A stretch of DNA of 63,382 nt, from positions 1-63,382 of the forward strand of contig JAHISQ010000037.1 in NCBI GenBank assembly GCA_018818125.1. Reading direction: 5' to 3'. How positions within the stretch are numbered: the stretch's first letter is position 1; every line of letters begins with the position of its first letter. Source of the DNA: Candidatus Rifleibacteriota bacterium (GTDB taxonomy: Bacteria > Muiribacteriota > Ozemobacteria > Ozemobacterales > Ozemobacteraceae). The notes under the pieces were generated by a model, which had not been told where the DNA came from, did not search any database, and was given only the letters and a program-made list of their open reading frames with translations. A program made the translations under genes and the position numbers. Shown in pieces: positions 25,596 through 35,456 of this stretch.

Positions 25596-26060
25596 ATGAC
25601 ACAAGACAATGAACGGACGTTTTTATTAATCAAACCTGATGCGGTTCAACGAGGACTCGTCGGTCGAATTATCGGTAAAATTGAGGACAAGGGACTTAAA
25701 CTCGTAGCCCTCAAATTGGTTCAGGTAACACCAGAGCAGGCGGCCCGACAATATGAATGTCATAAGGGTCGCCCTTTTTATGATTCGCTGATACAGTTTA
25801 TCTGCTCATCACCAAGCGTTGCCATGGTTATCGAGGGACGTAATGCCGTCTCTATCTGCCGGAAGATAATGGGCGCAACTGCTCCGGATGAATCGCAACC
25901 TGGCACTATCAGAGGCGATTTCTCTCTCGATCTTAAGCATAATCTTATTCATGGCTCAGATTCAGCCGAGAGCTTTGCTCATGAAGTCGCAGTCTATTTT
26001 ACCGCTGACGAAATTTTAAATTACCATCTTGATCTTGAACGCTGGATATACTACTCTTAA
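25596..26060 (+). CDS. ndk: Nucleoside diphosphate kinase
   Basis: A 154-residue enzyme that transfers phosphate between nucleoside tri- and diphosphates through a phosphohistidine. It has TFLLIKPDAVQRGLVG at the N-terminus, the NAV..CRKIMGAT block and catalytic H119 in NLIHGSDS. It is about 10-15 residues longer than typical because of short end extensions. Start ATG at 25596, 3 bp after the preceding stop. A strong terminator follows. Confidence 0.97.
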   Translation: MTQDNERTFLLIKPDAVQRGLVGRIIGKIEDKGLKLVALKLVQVTPEQAARQYECHKGRPFYDSLIQFICSSPSVAMVIEGRNAVSICRKIMGATAPDESQPGTIRGDFSLDLKHNLIHGSDSAESFAHEVAVYFTADEILNYHLDLERWIYYS

Positions 26061-26081
26061 CCCTCGGCCGATATTCGGAAG

Positions 26082-26110
26082 AACCCGGAACGCCATTTCC
26101 GGGTTTTTTT
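26082..26110 (+). terminator. Rho-independent terminator after ndk
   Basis: AACCCGGAA-ACGCC-TTTCCGGGTTTTTTT-type stem-loop with a seven-T tract, 22 bp after the ndk stop. Confidence 0.9.
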
Positions 26111-26142
26111 ATGACAAACTCCCAGAGTGCAGGTAAACTGGT

Positions 26143-27795
26143 TTGACCATTTCTAAGAGCAAACGCCCTACACGTCTTTATCGCCGTGTTTTTTTTATAG
26201 TTGGCTGCTTGATTGTCCTTTCTCTAGCGGTCGTAGCCTGCATGTTTTTTTCTGAACAGTTTGCACAAAAGGTTGTCGAGCTTATCATCTCTAATAATAC
26301 TGATAGTCTCGGTATGAAGATTGATCTCGAAAACTTTACCGGCAGTCTGGCAAAGGGTTTCAGATTTGCAAGGTTAACTCTTAAGCGCCACAGTCCGCCG
26401 TTGCAACTTGTAGCTTCTGATGCATGTATCAATGTAGATTTTGCGAGGCTTCTAACCGGGGGAAAACTATCTGTAAGCGCCAGTCTTGCCCAACTTGATC
26501 TGATTGGCATGACTACCTGCCCGATTGCCTCGTCATCTATCCCCGATTTTAAAGCTTTTGCCTGTTTTGCTGCTCTACCATCCAATATCGAGATTGTCAG
26601 CTTTTCTCTGGAACATGCTACGATAAAGCCTTATAACGATTTTCCGCTGCTTCTGGAACTGAACCAGATTAGCCTGCAGCCGAGCGAACAATCTGCCGAA
26701 CTTCGGTTGCAGGTGCAAATAGTCGCCAGTTTGCGCGATAAACCTGCCGGCAGTGGCTCCTTTTCCGGTTTTTTTAGGCAACAGCAGAAAAAAATCGAAG
26801 GCAAACTTGATCTGCAGATGTTCGGACAAAAAATTCTCTCTGAAATTTCGCTGGCTGAGCGCCGTGGTTGCCCAGAAATCAGTGGTTATATTTCCTCGAC
26901 AACCATTGATCTCTCTCAAATCTCACACTGGCTGATACCACTGTGGCAGGATGCTTTCCCTTTCGGATTCGACGGGATTATCGACTGCAATGGCTCATGG
27001 TTGTTCAACCGTGAGATTGGTTTTTTTGGCAATCTTTCTGGTCAATACCGCAATCTGCGCATGGTTGCCCAGGGTTTATTTATAACTCTGTTCAAGCTTA
27101 ATGGCACCTGGAAACTTTTTGACGGGCAGCTTAACTTTGCTGACGAGGGCAGCAGCTTTTTTGGATTTCCGGCTTCCCTGACCGGAAAAATAGAGTCTGT
27201 GCTGCAGTCTGACCGCAAATGGGGTCTGGATTTCAACTGCATAACAATTGATTTTTCCAGGCTTGCCGATGATCTGCCGTGGGCAGTTAGATACGGGATG
27301 GCATTGCCAGCGTTATCTGGTGGCGCCACTTTTAGCGTGCAGTTGAATGGCCGCCGTCCTGAAGTGTCGGCAAAACTCAGTACAGCTGATCTAAAAGCCG
27401 GAAAAGGCCACGAGGTAAGAACTATTGCCGGCTCAATTTTCTATCGCCTCGGTGCCGAGAGTTCAGGCAACCTCGGTTTAGATATGATCTGTAGCAGTCA
27501 GCAGACCTTGCCTCCGCTTTTTGGTAGATTCAAAGGGAATACTGGTCGCCTTGACAGCCACTTGGGCAATCTACACGGCCCATACAGCTGGCAATATGAG
27601 CTGACGGGCAGTGATACCACGCATCTCTCGTTACAAGGATCTTTTACCGCTGGTACAGAAAAGATTTTTAACGCAGCGGGCAGATGGAAAGATGGTATGG
27701 GTTCTATTCATCTGCTGCTCAATGCAGAGACTCAGTTTTCAAAGAGTTTTGCCGCCAATAATATTCCGATGCTCGATCTGATTCTGGCTAAATAA
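26143..27795 (+). CDS. AsmA/TamB-like membrane-anchored protein
   Basis: A 550-residue protein with one N-terminal membrane helix (about 14-36), then KVVELIISNNTDSLGMKIDLENFTGSLAKGFRFARLTLK, a beginning typical of AsmA/TamB-type proteins. The rest is beta-strand rich with repeated SGxxxxD-type strands and no catalytic motif. Such proteins span the periplasm of diderms and move lipids to the outer membrane. The start is TTG with AGGT 8 nt upstream. It is shorter than TamB and lacks its C-terminal DUF490 signature, so the role is inferred. It is a single gene ending at a bidirectional terminator. Confidence 0.6.
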   Translation: MTISKSKRPTRLYRRVFFIVGCLIVLSLAVVACMFFSEQFAQKVVELIISNNTDSLGMKIDLENFTGSLAKGFRFARLTLKRHSPPLQLVASDACINVDFARLLTGGKLSVSASLAQLDLIGMTTCPIASSSIPDFKAFACFAALPSNIEIVSFSLEHATIKPYNDFPLLLELNQISLQPSEQSAELRLQVQIVASLRDKPAGSGSFSGFFRQQQKKIEGKLDLQMFGQKILSEISLAERRGCPEISGYISSTTIDLSQISHWLIPLWQDAFPFGFDGIIDCNGSWLFNREIGFFGNLSGQYRNLRMVAQGLFITLFKLNGTWKLFDGQLNFADEGSSFFGFPASLTGKIESVLQSDRKWGLDFNCITIDFSRLADDLPWAVRYGMALPALSGGATFSVQLNGRRPEVSAKLSTADLKAGKGHEVRTIAGSIFYRLGAESSGNLGLDMICSSQQTLPPLFGRFKGNTGRLDSHLGNLHGPYSWQYELTGSDTTHLSLQGSFTAGTEKIFNAAGRWKDGMGSIHLLLNAETQFSKSFAANNIPMLDLILAK

Positions 27796-27834
27796 AAACT
27801 GCCACTGCCGGCTCAAGGCCTGCAGTGGCAGTTT
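27796..27834. terminator. Bidirectional terminator between convergent genes
   Basis: AAACTGCCACTGC and GCAGTGGCAGTTT form a perfect 13-bp stem around a 13-nt loop, with A and T runs on both flanks. It serves the AsmA-like gene on plus and the S-layer-like gene on minus. Confidence 0.75.
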
Positions 27835-27851
27835 CAATTACCAGAGAAAGA

Positions 27852-30242
27852 TCAGCCAGCTCCGTTGAGCTTGTTGACTCGCGCTTCAATCTGCTGCAGA
27901 TTCACTCCCTGCTGTTGCAGGAAAGTTTCAAACCAGATGGTGTTGACGTTATATGATTTGAGTTCGTTTCTGAATTCGATTACCAGCTGTTCGAGCTGAA
28001 TCATATCGTTAACGCGCAATCTTGGTTTGTTCGGTGCGTGCTGCATTGACTTCAGGTTGTTGAGTGCATTGTTAATAGCGCTGGCAAATTCATATCTGGT
28101 TACGCTGTCGGTGTAAACAAAGGGAAACGCGTTGAGAATACCCTTGTTTGAAACATGGCGCATCGATTTGAATGCCCAGTGCTTGGAAGATACAAAGGTA
28201 AAAGAACCGGAGTTGCTGGTCATACTTTTTTGTGCGCTGGCAACAGCTGCTGCCTGACCCTGGGTTCGCTTTATTCTGCTGTCGACGAGCGGAATGAAGA
28301 ACGCTGCATCGGCTTCTGCAGCCTTGCGACCAGGCAGGTAATTCTGTTTGACCGCGTCGTTTGTTGCAAAATCCCAGGCAAAACGCTGAGCCAGGGGTTC
28401 GCCCATCTGACTTTTGATTTTATCGCTGACAATTACTTTGTATTCAGTTTTGGAATCGAGTTGTCTGGTTGGCTCAAAGATTGCCCGTTTATTCTGGCGG
28501 TCGTAGGTAACATTGCCATCAACGCGCACCTGATTGCCGAATATCGAGATGTTAATGTTGTTAACAGTTTTTGGATCAGCCGCTTCGGAAAAGTGCACCG
28601 CAATCTTTGAACGTCGCGAAACATTGTTGGAATTCGCTCCTGGGTAAATCGAAGTTACCTTGAAAGCTTTAAGATTGTTTGCTGCTGCGGTCTGAGCTGG
28701 TCTGGTTCTTACTGTGCGGTCTGCCGGCGCCTGGGCACCCGTGGTGTTGATAACCTGCGCTCCTGGCTGGCTGACAAACTGTCTCTGTTGCTGCCGCGCA
28801 GCGGTTCGCTGATTGGCGAGTTGAGCCTCATTATAGGCCGCAGCATTGTTGTTGCTCTGGCGGTCATAGTTGTTTTCAAATGTTTCAAGCTCAGCGGTGT
28901 CGCGCTGTGGCGCTCGCATAGTCGGTGCCTGGGCCATCATGGTCGGAGTTTCTGGCGCAGCGACCGGCGAGGCTGTAGAAAACATCGAGTTGATGCCGCT
29001 TCTGATTGGTTTACCCTGAGCATCGGTAACGCCCTGAGTGATTACTACGCGATAGTTTTTATTGCCATCGAGCAGACCAACAGGAGTTAGGGTTGCCTGC
29101 TTGTGTCCCTTGAAATAGTGAATGCGTGCCGGCACCGGGCCGAAGTCGTCTTCAAGCCTGAAGGTGAATTCGTTGAGAGAGTCTGCCATGATTTCGTCAC
29201 TGAAGGCTATAGTTACCGGCTGAGTCAGATTGCTTACCCGACTGCCGTTCTGCGGAGCAAGTCCGACAATCTGCACAGGTTCATTTCTGGCAGCCATCTG
29301 GGTCTGTGCTGCAATCTGAGTGTTTTGAGCTGCTGGTCGGCTGATTGCAGCAGTCCGCTGGCTGGCATAAGGACTGGCGTATTCCTGAGTGCTTGAGGAC
29401 TCGGGCGCTGGAGTTTCTTCGATAATATGGCGTTCGACACGCGGCTCGTCATTGCTTCCGGCAAGTTTGAATGGAATCAACGTTTTCTGGCGCAGGCGAC
29501 TGCCAGAGGTTGCTGCCAGCGATTTCTCGACGGAAATAGCATAAGCACTGCCTGGTTTGAGTGCAACCCGCGGACTGACAGTGATGGTCTTCATGTCGCG
29601 AGACAGTTTGTAGTCAACGCCAATTGGACGGTTGTCTTCAAAGAGCTGTATGGGTGCGGCCTTAAGCGACACTATGTCGACAGCCTCTGAAAATGAGACT
29701 TCCATCGGCATGTCAGCGCCAATTGAACCTGAGCCCATGTTGGCATTGGTCAATACCAGAGAGCCTGCCTGGGTCGGCGTGTCTGTGTTGCTTAAAGAGG
29801 CTGAAGATGTGTTTTCAGGCTGATTGTTGTTGCCAGCAGTCTGAAAACTCCAGACTTTTTCTGAAGTGCGCCCAAGACCATCATAGTAGCTGAGCTGTGC
29901 TGTATAGGTCTGGCCTGGCTGCAGATTCTGATTTGACTTGAACATGACCTGGCGCGCCGACGGGTTGTAAAAGAGTTCCCCACCGATCGGCTCCGTGCCC
30001 TTGAACAGATTAAAATTGACAGTCTGATAGAACGACTGATTGACTGCTCCGCCAAATTCAACTGTCAAAGGTGTTTCTGGTGATACTCCAACCGCCATGT
30101 CGGTCGGAAAATGTTTAGCAACGCCGATGGCAGCAGTCTCAGTGGTGACGCTGTTTCGGTTCAACGCTGCAGCAAGCGGCGAACTGTGGCTGATAGCGAC
30201 GGCGATAGTGCAAAGAATCGCCGCCCGTTTCCAACGGTTCAT
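27852..30242 (-). CDS. Large surface protein: SbsA-type Ig-like repeats and C-terminal SLH-like domain
   Basis: A 796-residue exported protein. The signal peptide is about 1-26. Four Ig-like (Big_5/SbsA) units lie at about 44-138, 165-265, 325-425 and 530-625, each with the pattern FSEAxD...x(I/V)SIF and an LxxxxxYxVxVSxxI ending. Between units 2 and 3 and between 3 and 4 are Gln/Ala/Thr-rich linkers. Near the end SSKHWAFKSMRHVSNKGIL looks like one SLH repeat (about 690-740), followed by a helical tail. It may tether the envelope or form a surface layer. GAGGAGG lies 8 nt before the ATG. Divergent from the ATPase operon, with 190 bp between. Confidence 0.75.
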   Translation of the reverse strand: MNRWKRAAILCTIAVAISHSSPLAAALNRNSVTTETAAIGVAKHFPTDMAVGVSPETPLTVEFGGAVNQSFYQTVNFNLFKGTEPIGGELFYNPSARQVMFKSNQNLQPGQTYTAQLSYYDGLGRTSEKVWSFQTAGNNNQPENTSSASLSNTDTPTQAGSLVLTNANMGSGSIGADMPMEVSFSEAVDIVSLKAAPIQLFEDNRPIGVDYKLSRDMKTITVSPRVALKPGSAYAISVEKSLAATSGSRLRQKTLIPFKLAGSNDEPRVERHIIEETPAPESSSTQEYASPYASQRTAAISRPAAQNTQIAAQTQMAARNEPVQIVGLAPQNGSRVSNLTQPVTIAFSDEIMADSLNEFTFRLEDDFGPVPARIHYFKGHKQATLTPVGLLDGNKNYRVVITQGVTDAQGKPIRSGINSMFSTASPVAAPETPTMMAQAPTMRAPQRDTAELETFENNYDRQSNNNAAAYNEAQLANQRTAARQQQRQFVSQPGAQVINTTGAQAPADRTVRTRPAQTAAANNLKAFKVTSIYPGANSNNVSRRSKIAVHFSEAADPKTVNNINISIFGNQVRVDGNVTYDRQNKRAIFEPTRQLDSKTEYKVIVSDKIKSQMGEPLAQRFAWDFATNDAVKQNYLPGRKAAEADAAFFIPLVDSRIKRTQGQAAAVASAQKSMTSNSGSFTFVSSKHWAFKSMRHVSNKGILNAFPFVYTDSVTRYEFASAINNALNNLKSMQHAPNKPRLRVNDMIQLEQLVIEFRNELKSYNVNTIWFETFLQQQGVNLQQIEARVNKLNGAG

Positions 30243-30358
30243 AAGTTACCTCCTCAAGCTAATGCTCTTCAGGTAATTAATCGGCTGTCTGATAACTTAA
30301 GCTTAAGGATAATTTTGCACAACCCTGATTATTTTTTCACAAAGTCATTTCGCCAAGG

Positions 30359-30387
30359 TTGAAAAATCTGTGTGAACGTGCTAAAAG
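30359..30387 (+). promoter_or_regulatory. Candidate promoter of the V/A-ATPase operon
   Basis: TTGAAA (30359-30364), 17 bp, TAAAAG (30382-30387), about 50 nt before the first ATG. The -10 matches 4 of 6. A perfect 12-bp palindrome CTTAAGCTTAAG (30296-30307) lies between the two divergent genes. Confidence 0.42.
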
Positions 30388-30435
30388 TATGCACATAAAA
30401 ATCAGCGTTTTTTTGCTGAGTCCAAGGAGATAAAT

Positions 30436-31026
30436 ATGGGAATGGATGTTGCAACCTTTGCAAAGCAGCTCAAAGAAGATGGTATTGAAGCTGCCAGGGT
30501 CGAAGCCACCAAAATTCTTGTTGATGCCCGCAAAGAGGCTGAAAAAATTATCAGCACTGCTCATGCTGATGCTGCCAGGCTTGAAAAAGATGCCAAGCAC
30601 AGAATACAACAGGAAAAACACCGCTCTGAGGACGAAATGAAGCTGGTCGCCCGCGATCTCGTCAACAGTTTTCGCAAGCGTATCGAAGAAGTTGGCGCCC
30701 GCTTGCTCAAAGAAAAAGTTGCTGAAGGCCTAAACGAAAAAGAAGTTATCAAAACAGCGATCACTGAAATGCTAAAAACCCATTCTAAAAGCCAGAACTG
30801 GGAAGTTTCTCTCGGTGAAAAGATTGCAAAACCTCTCGCTGATGTCGTGATAGCACTGTTCAAAGAAAAGAACGCCTCAGTTAAGCTTGGGCAGGAACTT
30901 GCCAAGGCGGGTTTTGAAATGCGTGCCGGTGGCGGCAACGAAGTATTCGAGCTGACCGACGAATCAGTAACCGAAACTTTTAAGAAACTACTTTCTCCCG
31001 AACTTAAAAAGCTTTTGCAGGCTTGA
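30436..31026 (+). CDS. ntpE: V/A-type ATPase subunit E
   Basis: A 196-residue peripheral-stalk subunit. The N-terminal half is an alanine-rich charged coiled coil (about 10-110; many EA, KA and DA steps) and the C-terminal half is a compact domain ending FKKLLSPELKKLLQA. It holds the catalytic head to the membrane part. AAGGAG precedes the ATG. First gene of a seven-gene operon. No separate subunit G or H gene is seen, so E may act with other partners as in spirochaete operons. Confidence 0.85.
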   Translation: MGMDVATFAKQLKEDGIEAARVEATKILVDARKEAEKIISTAHADAARLEKDAKHRIQQEKHRSEDEMKLVARDLVNSFRKRIEEVGARLLKEKVAEGLNEKEVIKTAITEMLKTHSKSQNWEVSLGEKIAKPLADVVIALFKEKNASVKLGQELAKAGFEMRAGGGNEVFELTDESVTETFKKLLSPELKKLLQA

Positions 31027-31046
31027 TCAAAGGCGGTTATTAATCA

Positions 31047-31760
31047 GTGTCAGATAATCTTTATTACCTGTTGACGCTTCTGCCGTCATTGCCTAACCTC
31101 GGTGAGCCGCTGGCTCCCGAAGATGCCATCGCCAAAATCCGCGAAGAGAGCGACGAAAAACTGCTTCTGCTCGCGGATTTGCTCGAATGTGAAAATGAAA
31201 TCGAAAATTGCGCCAGTCACTATTATGTGCAGGGCAGCAGAGATTTTGTTGTGAATCTGTCGGAGAGACTTCCTGAGAAGTTTTGTGAAGTGTTCGCAAC
31301 TTATGCCAGTCGCGATGAAGCTGACTGGTTGACAGCGGTCTATGCTGCCTGGTTTGAACTGCTGCTCGAAATCGGCGACGCTACCGGTTCCGGTCTACTC
31401 AAAGAATGGGCCAGATGGGAATATTCGCTGCGCACCAGGCTGCGCATCGAACGCCTGAGAGTGACTGGCCGTCTCCCTGCCGATCCCGACAGTATTGTTC
31501 CTGAATTTATGAACGAGCTGTATGAACAGCCTGACAATCAGCATATTGTCGAGTTCACCAGAACTTTTTCTGAACCGATGAAGGCTGAAAAGTATCTTGA
31601 TCAGACCAGAATAGATTTCCTGCGCCAGGCAGTCGCTCAGTTCTCCTTTACAGTGGATGAACTGGTCGCTTATATGCTGGAATTGCGCATCCACCTACGA
31701 TATGCACGCTTAAGCCCCGAAAAAGGGCGCAAACTTCTCGAGGAGGTTACCAGGCTGTGA
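31047..31760 (+). CDS. DUF2764 protein of the V/A-ATPase operon
   Basis: A 237-residue helical protein. The YYLLTLLPSLPNLGEPL start and the position between E and A subunits identify it as DUF2764, which occurs in the same place in spirochaete, chlamydial and Bacteroidetes operons. It is thought to take the place of subunit C that couples rotor to ring; that role is inferred from position. GTG start with AGGCGG about 11 nt upstream. Its stop overlaps the A-subunit GTG by 4 bp. Confidence 0.75.
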   Translation: MSDNLYYLLTLLPSLPNLGEPLAPEDAIAKIREESDEKLLLLADLLECENEIENCASHYYVQGSRDFVVNLSERLPEKFCEVFATYASRDEADWLTAVYAAWFELLLEIGDATGSGLLKEWARWEYSLRTRLRIERLRVTGRLPADPDSIVPEFMNELYEQPDNQHIVEFTRTFSEPMKAEKYLDQTRIDFLRQAVAQFSFTVDELVAYMLELRIHLRYARLSPEKGRKLLEEVTRL

Positions 31761-33490
31761 GTACAACCGGTCGAATAGTTACAGTTTACGGCAATATGGT
31801 CACTGCAGAATTTGAAGGTTCAGTTCGACAGAACGCGGTTGCTTACTGTCAGCGTTCTGACGGAGTCCGACTCATGTCAGAAATTATCAGGATTCGCAAA
31901 AACCGTGCTGATATGCAGGTTTTTGAGCTTACCCGTGGGCTGAAGATAGGGGACGCGGTTGAAATAACCGACGAACTGCTTTCGGTAGAATTGGGACCTG
32001 GCCTGATCGGCATGATCTATGACGGGTTGCAGAACCCGCTGCCGGAAATGGCCGAAAAAGTTGGCAAGTTTCTCGAACCCGGGCATTACCTCAAAGCCCT
32101 CGATCGTGCGCAGCAATGGGAATTCACACCCGTAGCCAGCGTTGGCGATACCGTCAGCGCTGCTGAGAACCTGGGCAAGGTTAAAGAGAAAATTTTCGAT
32201 CACTACATCATGGCGCCATTCACGCTCAGCGGCGAATGGAAAGTCAAAAAAGTCGCATCAGCCGGCAAATACAAGGTCGAAGACGAAATCGCCGTTCTCG
32301 AAAAAGATGGCGAAACCATTTCGGTTAACATGATTCAGCGCTGGCCTGTTCGTATGCCTCTGGGCATCTATAATGAACGCCTGTTGCCGACTGAACCGAT
32401 GGTAACCAAACAGCGTATCATCGATACTTTCTTTCCGGTCATGCTCGGCGGAACCTATTGTATTCCCGGCCCGTTCGGTGCCGGTAAAACAGTTCTGCAG
32501 CAAATCACCAGCCGCCATGCCGAAATTGATCTGGTTATTGTAGCGGCCTGTGGCGAACGCGCCGGCGAAGTCGTTGAAACTCTTCGCGAATTTCCGCATC
32601 TTAAAGACCCACGCACTGGCAAAACCCTTATCGAACGAACCATTATCATTTGCAATACCTCCAGTATGCCGGTTGCAGCACGCGAATCGTCAGTTTATAC
32701 AGCGGCCACTCTTGGCGAATACTATCGTCAGGTTGGGCTTAATGTTCTGCTGCTTGCTGACTCTACTTCACGCTGGGCTCAGGCTCTGCGCGAAATGAGC
32801 GGTCGCCTCGAAGAAATTCCAGGTGAAGAAGCTTTTCCGGCTTACCTGGAAAGCTCAATTGCCCGATTCTACGAACGTGGCGGTATCGTCGAACTTAAGG
32901 ACGGTCGCAAAGCCTCCTTAACCGTTGGCGGCACTGTCAGTCCAGCCGGTGGTAACTTCGAAGAACCGGTTACTCAGGGCACGCTCAAGGTTGTCGGCGC
33001 ATTTCTCGGGCTCTCTTATGCCCGCTCTTACGCCCGCCGCTTCCCGGCGATCGACCCGCTCGAATCCTGGTCAAAATATACCGGTACTATCCCGGGTGAA
33101 AAAGTAGCCTGGGCTCATAACTTTTTGCGTCGTGGCAAAAGCATTTTCGAAATGATGCAGGTTGTCGGCGAAGAAGGCACCTCGATCGACGATTTTATCG
33201 TTTATCTCAAGTCTGAATTCCTCGACAATGTCTATCTGCAGCAGAACTCGTTTGATGAAGTCGATGCAGCCTGTCCGACTGACCGTCAGGAATACCTTTT
33301 TGACATGGTCTGTAACATACTCAAACACGACTTTGCCTTGACCGACAAGACGCAGGCTCGCAATATGTTCTTTACGCTGACTGAGCAGGTTCGTAACTGG
33401 AACTATGCACCCTGGCAGACAGACCGCATGAAAGAAGCAGAAGCAGAGATCAAGAGCAGTCTGAACAGCAAGGAGGCCGCACATGCGTAA
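31757..33490 (+). CDS. ntpA: V/A-type ATPase catalytic subunit A
   Basis: The 577-residue catalytic subunit. Walker A GPFGAGKT lies at 238-245, and the non-homologous insert (about 115-190) typical of V/A catalytic subunits is present. Other conserved parts are [41 protein letters not shown] region and the C-terminal helical domain. GTG start overlapping the DUF2764 stop. Ends by overlapping subunit B by 8 bp, so A and B are coupled for equal synthesis. Confidence 0.96.
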   Translation: MSTTGRIVTVYGNMVTAEFEGSVRQNAVAYCQRSDGVRLMSEIIRIRKNRADMQVFELTRGLKIGDAVEITDELLSVELGPGLIGMIYDGLQNPLPEMAEKVGKFLEPGHYLKALDRAQQWEFTPVASVGDTVSAAENLGKVKEKIFDHYIMAPFTLSGEWKVKKVASAGKYKVEDEIAVLEKDGETISVNMIQRWPVRMPLGIYNERLLPTEPMVTKQRIIDTFFPVMLGGTYCIPGPFGAGKTVLQQITSRHAEIDLVIVAACGERAGEVVETLREFPHLKDPRTGKTLIERTIIICNTSSMPVAARESSVYTAATLGEYYRQVGLNVLLLADSTSRWAQALREMSGRLEEIPGEEAFPAYLESSIARFYERGGIVELKDGRKASLTVGGTVSPAGGNFEEPVTQGTLKVVGAFLGLSYARSYARRFPAIDPLESWSKYTGTIPGEKVAWAHNFLRRGKSIFEMMQVVGEEGTSIDDFIVYLKSEFLDNVYLQQNSFDEVDAACPTDRQEYLFDMVCNILKHDFALTDKTQARNMFFTLTEQVRNWNYAPWQTDRMKEAEAEIKSSLNSKEAAHA

Positions 33491-34778
33491 GTATTATACC
33501 AGAATCGATAATATTGCCGGTAACGTCGCCACCCTTAAGGCGACCGACGTAGCTTACGAAGAACTTGCCGTAGTCGAAGGATCATGGGGCAAGTCGCTGG
33601 CTCAGGTAATCAGAATCAGCGATGACAACGTGGCTCTGCAGGTATTTGCCGGCACTCGCGGTCTTTCTACCGGTGATAAGGTTTCGTTTCTCGGCTCATC
33701 CATGCGTTTCAGTTTTTCTGACGATCTTTTTGGCCGCATTTTTTCGGGCGGTGGCGAACCTCGCGACGGGCGCAGCGAACTGACTGACAATATGATACAG
33801 GTCGGGGGTCCCTCGGTTAACCCGGCAGTGCGCCTCATGCCGCACCGCATGATTCCGACCAATATTCCGATGATTGATGTTTTTAACACTCTCGTCGAAG
33901 GTCAAAAACTGCCGATTTTCTCTATTCCGGGCGAACCTTATAATGAACTGCTCGCCAGAATAGCTCTACAGGCCGAAGCAGATGTTATCGTTTTTGGCGG
34001 CATGGGGCTTAAATATGACGAATACCTCTTTTTCAAAAACCAGCTTGAAGAAGGCGGCGCCATGGCGCGCACGATAATGTTCGTTCATACCGCTTCTGAC
34101 CCGGTCGTTGAATGTTTACAGACGCCTGATCTCGCTCTTACCGTGGCCGAACAGTTCGCGGTACAGGGCAAGAGGGTTCTTGTGCTACTGACTGACATGA
34201 CCAACTTTGCCAATGCTTTAAAAGAAATTTCGATCACAATGGAACAGATTCCGTCTAACCGCGGTTATCCAGGCGATCTTTACTCACAGCTCGCGTCACG
34301 CTACGAAAAAGCGGTTGTTTTCGAAGAGGGTGGCTCGATAACGCTTATGGCGGTAACGACCATGCCGGGCGACGACGTAACTCACCCGGTTCCTGATAAT
34401 ACCGGCTATATTACCGAAGGCCAGTTTTATCTCAAAAACGGCGTTATCGACCCATTTGGTTCGCTTTCCCGCCTTAAACAGCAGGTTAACGCGAAGACCC
34501 GCGACGATCACCGCGCCATCATGGACGGTTGCATTCAGCTTTACTCAACCTGTCGTGAAACCAGAGAAAAGCGCGCCATGGGCTTTGAAATGTCAGAATG
34601 GGATCAAAAGCTGCTTAAATACGGTGACAGTTTCGAGAAGGAAATTATGAGCTTTTCGGCTAACACCAGTCTTTTCGACGCTCTGAATCAGTGCTGGGAA
34701 ATCCTGGCCGCACATTTTGAGCCGCGCGAAACCGGTATCAGAGCAAGCCTTTGTGACCAGTTCTGGCCCAAAAAATAA
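33483..34778 (+). CDS. ntpB: V/A-type ATPase subunit B
   Basis: The 431-residue non-catalytic nucleotide-binding subunit: [37 protein letters not shown] has no Walker A lysine in the usual place, as expected of B. Conserved [15 protein letters not shown] and [17 protein letters not shown] follow. Forms the A3B3 hexamer with subunit A. GGAGG in the end of ntpA precedes the ATG. Followed by a strong hairpin before ntpD. Confidence 0.95.
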   Translation: MRKYYTRIDNIAGNVATLKATDVAYEELAVVEGSWGKSLAQVIRISDDNVALQVFAGTRGLSTGDKVSFLGSSMRFSFSDDLFGRIFSGGGEPRDGRSELTDNMIQVGGPSVNPAVRLMPHRMIPTNIPMIDVFNTLVEGQKLPIFSIPGEPYNELLARIALQAEADVIVFGGMGLKYDEYLFFKNQLEEGGAMARTIMFVHTASDPVVECLQTPDLALTVAEQFAVQGKRVLVLLTDMTNFANALKEISITMEQIPSNRGYPGDLYSQLASRYEKAVVFEEGGSITLMAVTTMPGDDVTHPVPDNTGYITEGQFYLKNGVIDPFGSLSRLKQQVNAKTRDDHRAIMDGCIQLYSTCRETREKRAMGFEMSEWDQKLLKYGDSFEKEIMSFSANTSLFDALNQCWEILAAHFEPRETGIRASLCDQFWPKK

Positions 34779-34785
34779 TCAGGCG

Positions 34786-34833
34786 GCTCTAATGACCTTT
34801 GGTTATTAGAGCCACGTATCCCGCAGCGCGGGG
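34786..34833 (+). promoter_or_regulatory. Intra-operon double stem-loop between ntpB and ntpD
   Basis: GGCTCTAATGACC-TTT-GGTTATTAGAGCC (34786-34814) is a 13-bp stem with one G-U pair and a three-base loop. A second stem CCCGC-AGC-GCGGG (34821-34833) follows directly and abuts the ntpD ribosome-binding site. No T-tract is present, so termination is unlikely. It may stabilise the ntpAB message end or lower ntpD translation. Confidence 0.6.
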
Positions 34834-34844
34834 AGTGAGGCATT

Positions 34845-35444
34845 ATGGCTGAAAAAATCAAGAAAACCAGACCGGAACTGCTGAAACAGCGGCGAAAGCT
34901 CGCCATGTTCAGCCGCTTTCTGCCGACTCTGGTGCTCAAGAAACAGCAGATTCAGTCTGAAATTCTCAAAGTGCGGGCTCAGCGTATCAAGCTCGACGAA
35001 AAGATGCAGGCAATGATTGCCCGCAGCGATGACTGGGCTGCGCTGTTCTCTGAATCCCTGCCTGGACCGATCACCAGACTGGTTAAGGTTAAAGGCATCG
35101 AGCACGGTATAAAAAACGTCGCAGGTATCAAGTTGCCTGTTGTTACCAAGGTCGAATATGAGGTGAGTGACTACAGTCGCCTCAGCACTCCCCTTTGGGT
35201 TGATGCCGGACTTGAATTTCTCAAGGAGTTACTCGAACTGCGTGAGCACATGAAGGTCCTCTACGAACAGGAAGCCGTTTTGCAGAAAGAGCTGCGCAAG
35301 GTTACCCAGAGAGTTAATCTGTTCGAAAAAGTTATGATTCCGCAGTCAAAAGAGAATATCAGACTCATTCGTATCTGTCTGGCTGAAGAGCAGACGGCAG
35401 CCGTTGGTCGATCGAAGATCGCCAAGGGCAAGTCGGCAGGATAA
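34845..35444 (+). CDS. ntpD: V/A-type ATPase subunit D (central rotor)
   Basis: A 199-residue subunit with two long helices forming a coiled coil (about 1-70 and 130-185), starting KIKKTRPELLKQRRKLAMFSR and ending with RVNLFEKVMIPQSKENIRLIRI, conserved in D subunits. It transmits rotation from the membrane ring. GGGGAG precedes the ATG. One copy per complex is needed against three of A and B, which fits the hairpin upstream. Confidence 0.92.
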   Translation: MAEKIKKTRPELLKQRRKLAMFSRFLPTLVLKKQQIQSEILKVRAQRIKLDEKMQAMIARSDDWAALFSESLPGPITRLVKVKGIEHGIKNVAGIKLPVVTKVEYEVSDYSRLSTPLWVDAGLEFLKELLELREHMKVLYEQEAVLQKELRKVTQRVNLFEKVMIPQSKENIRLIRICLAEEQTAAVGRSKIAKGKSAG

Positions 35445-35456
35445 GGAGCGCCTACT

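Noticed and set aside
28155..28610. Plus-strand frame of 151 codons opposite the S-layer-like gene
   Set aside because: Antisense shadow of a gene with clear domains and signal peptide; no ribosome-binding site.
30296..30307. Palindrome CTTAAGCTTAAG as an operator
   Set aside because: Twelve bases, AT-rich, found once; no second copy or promoter overlap supports a regulator.
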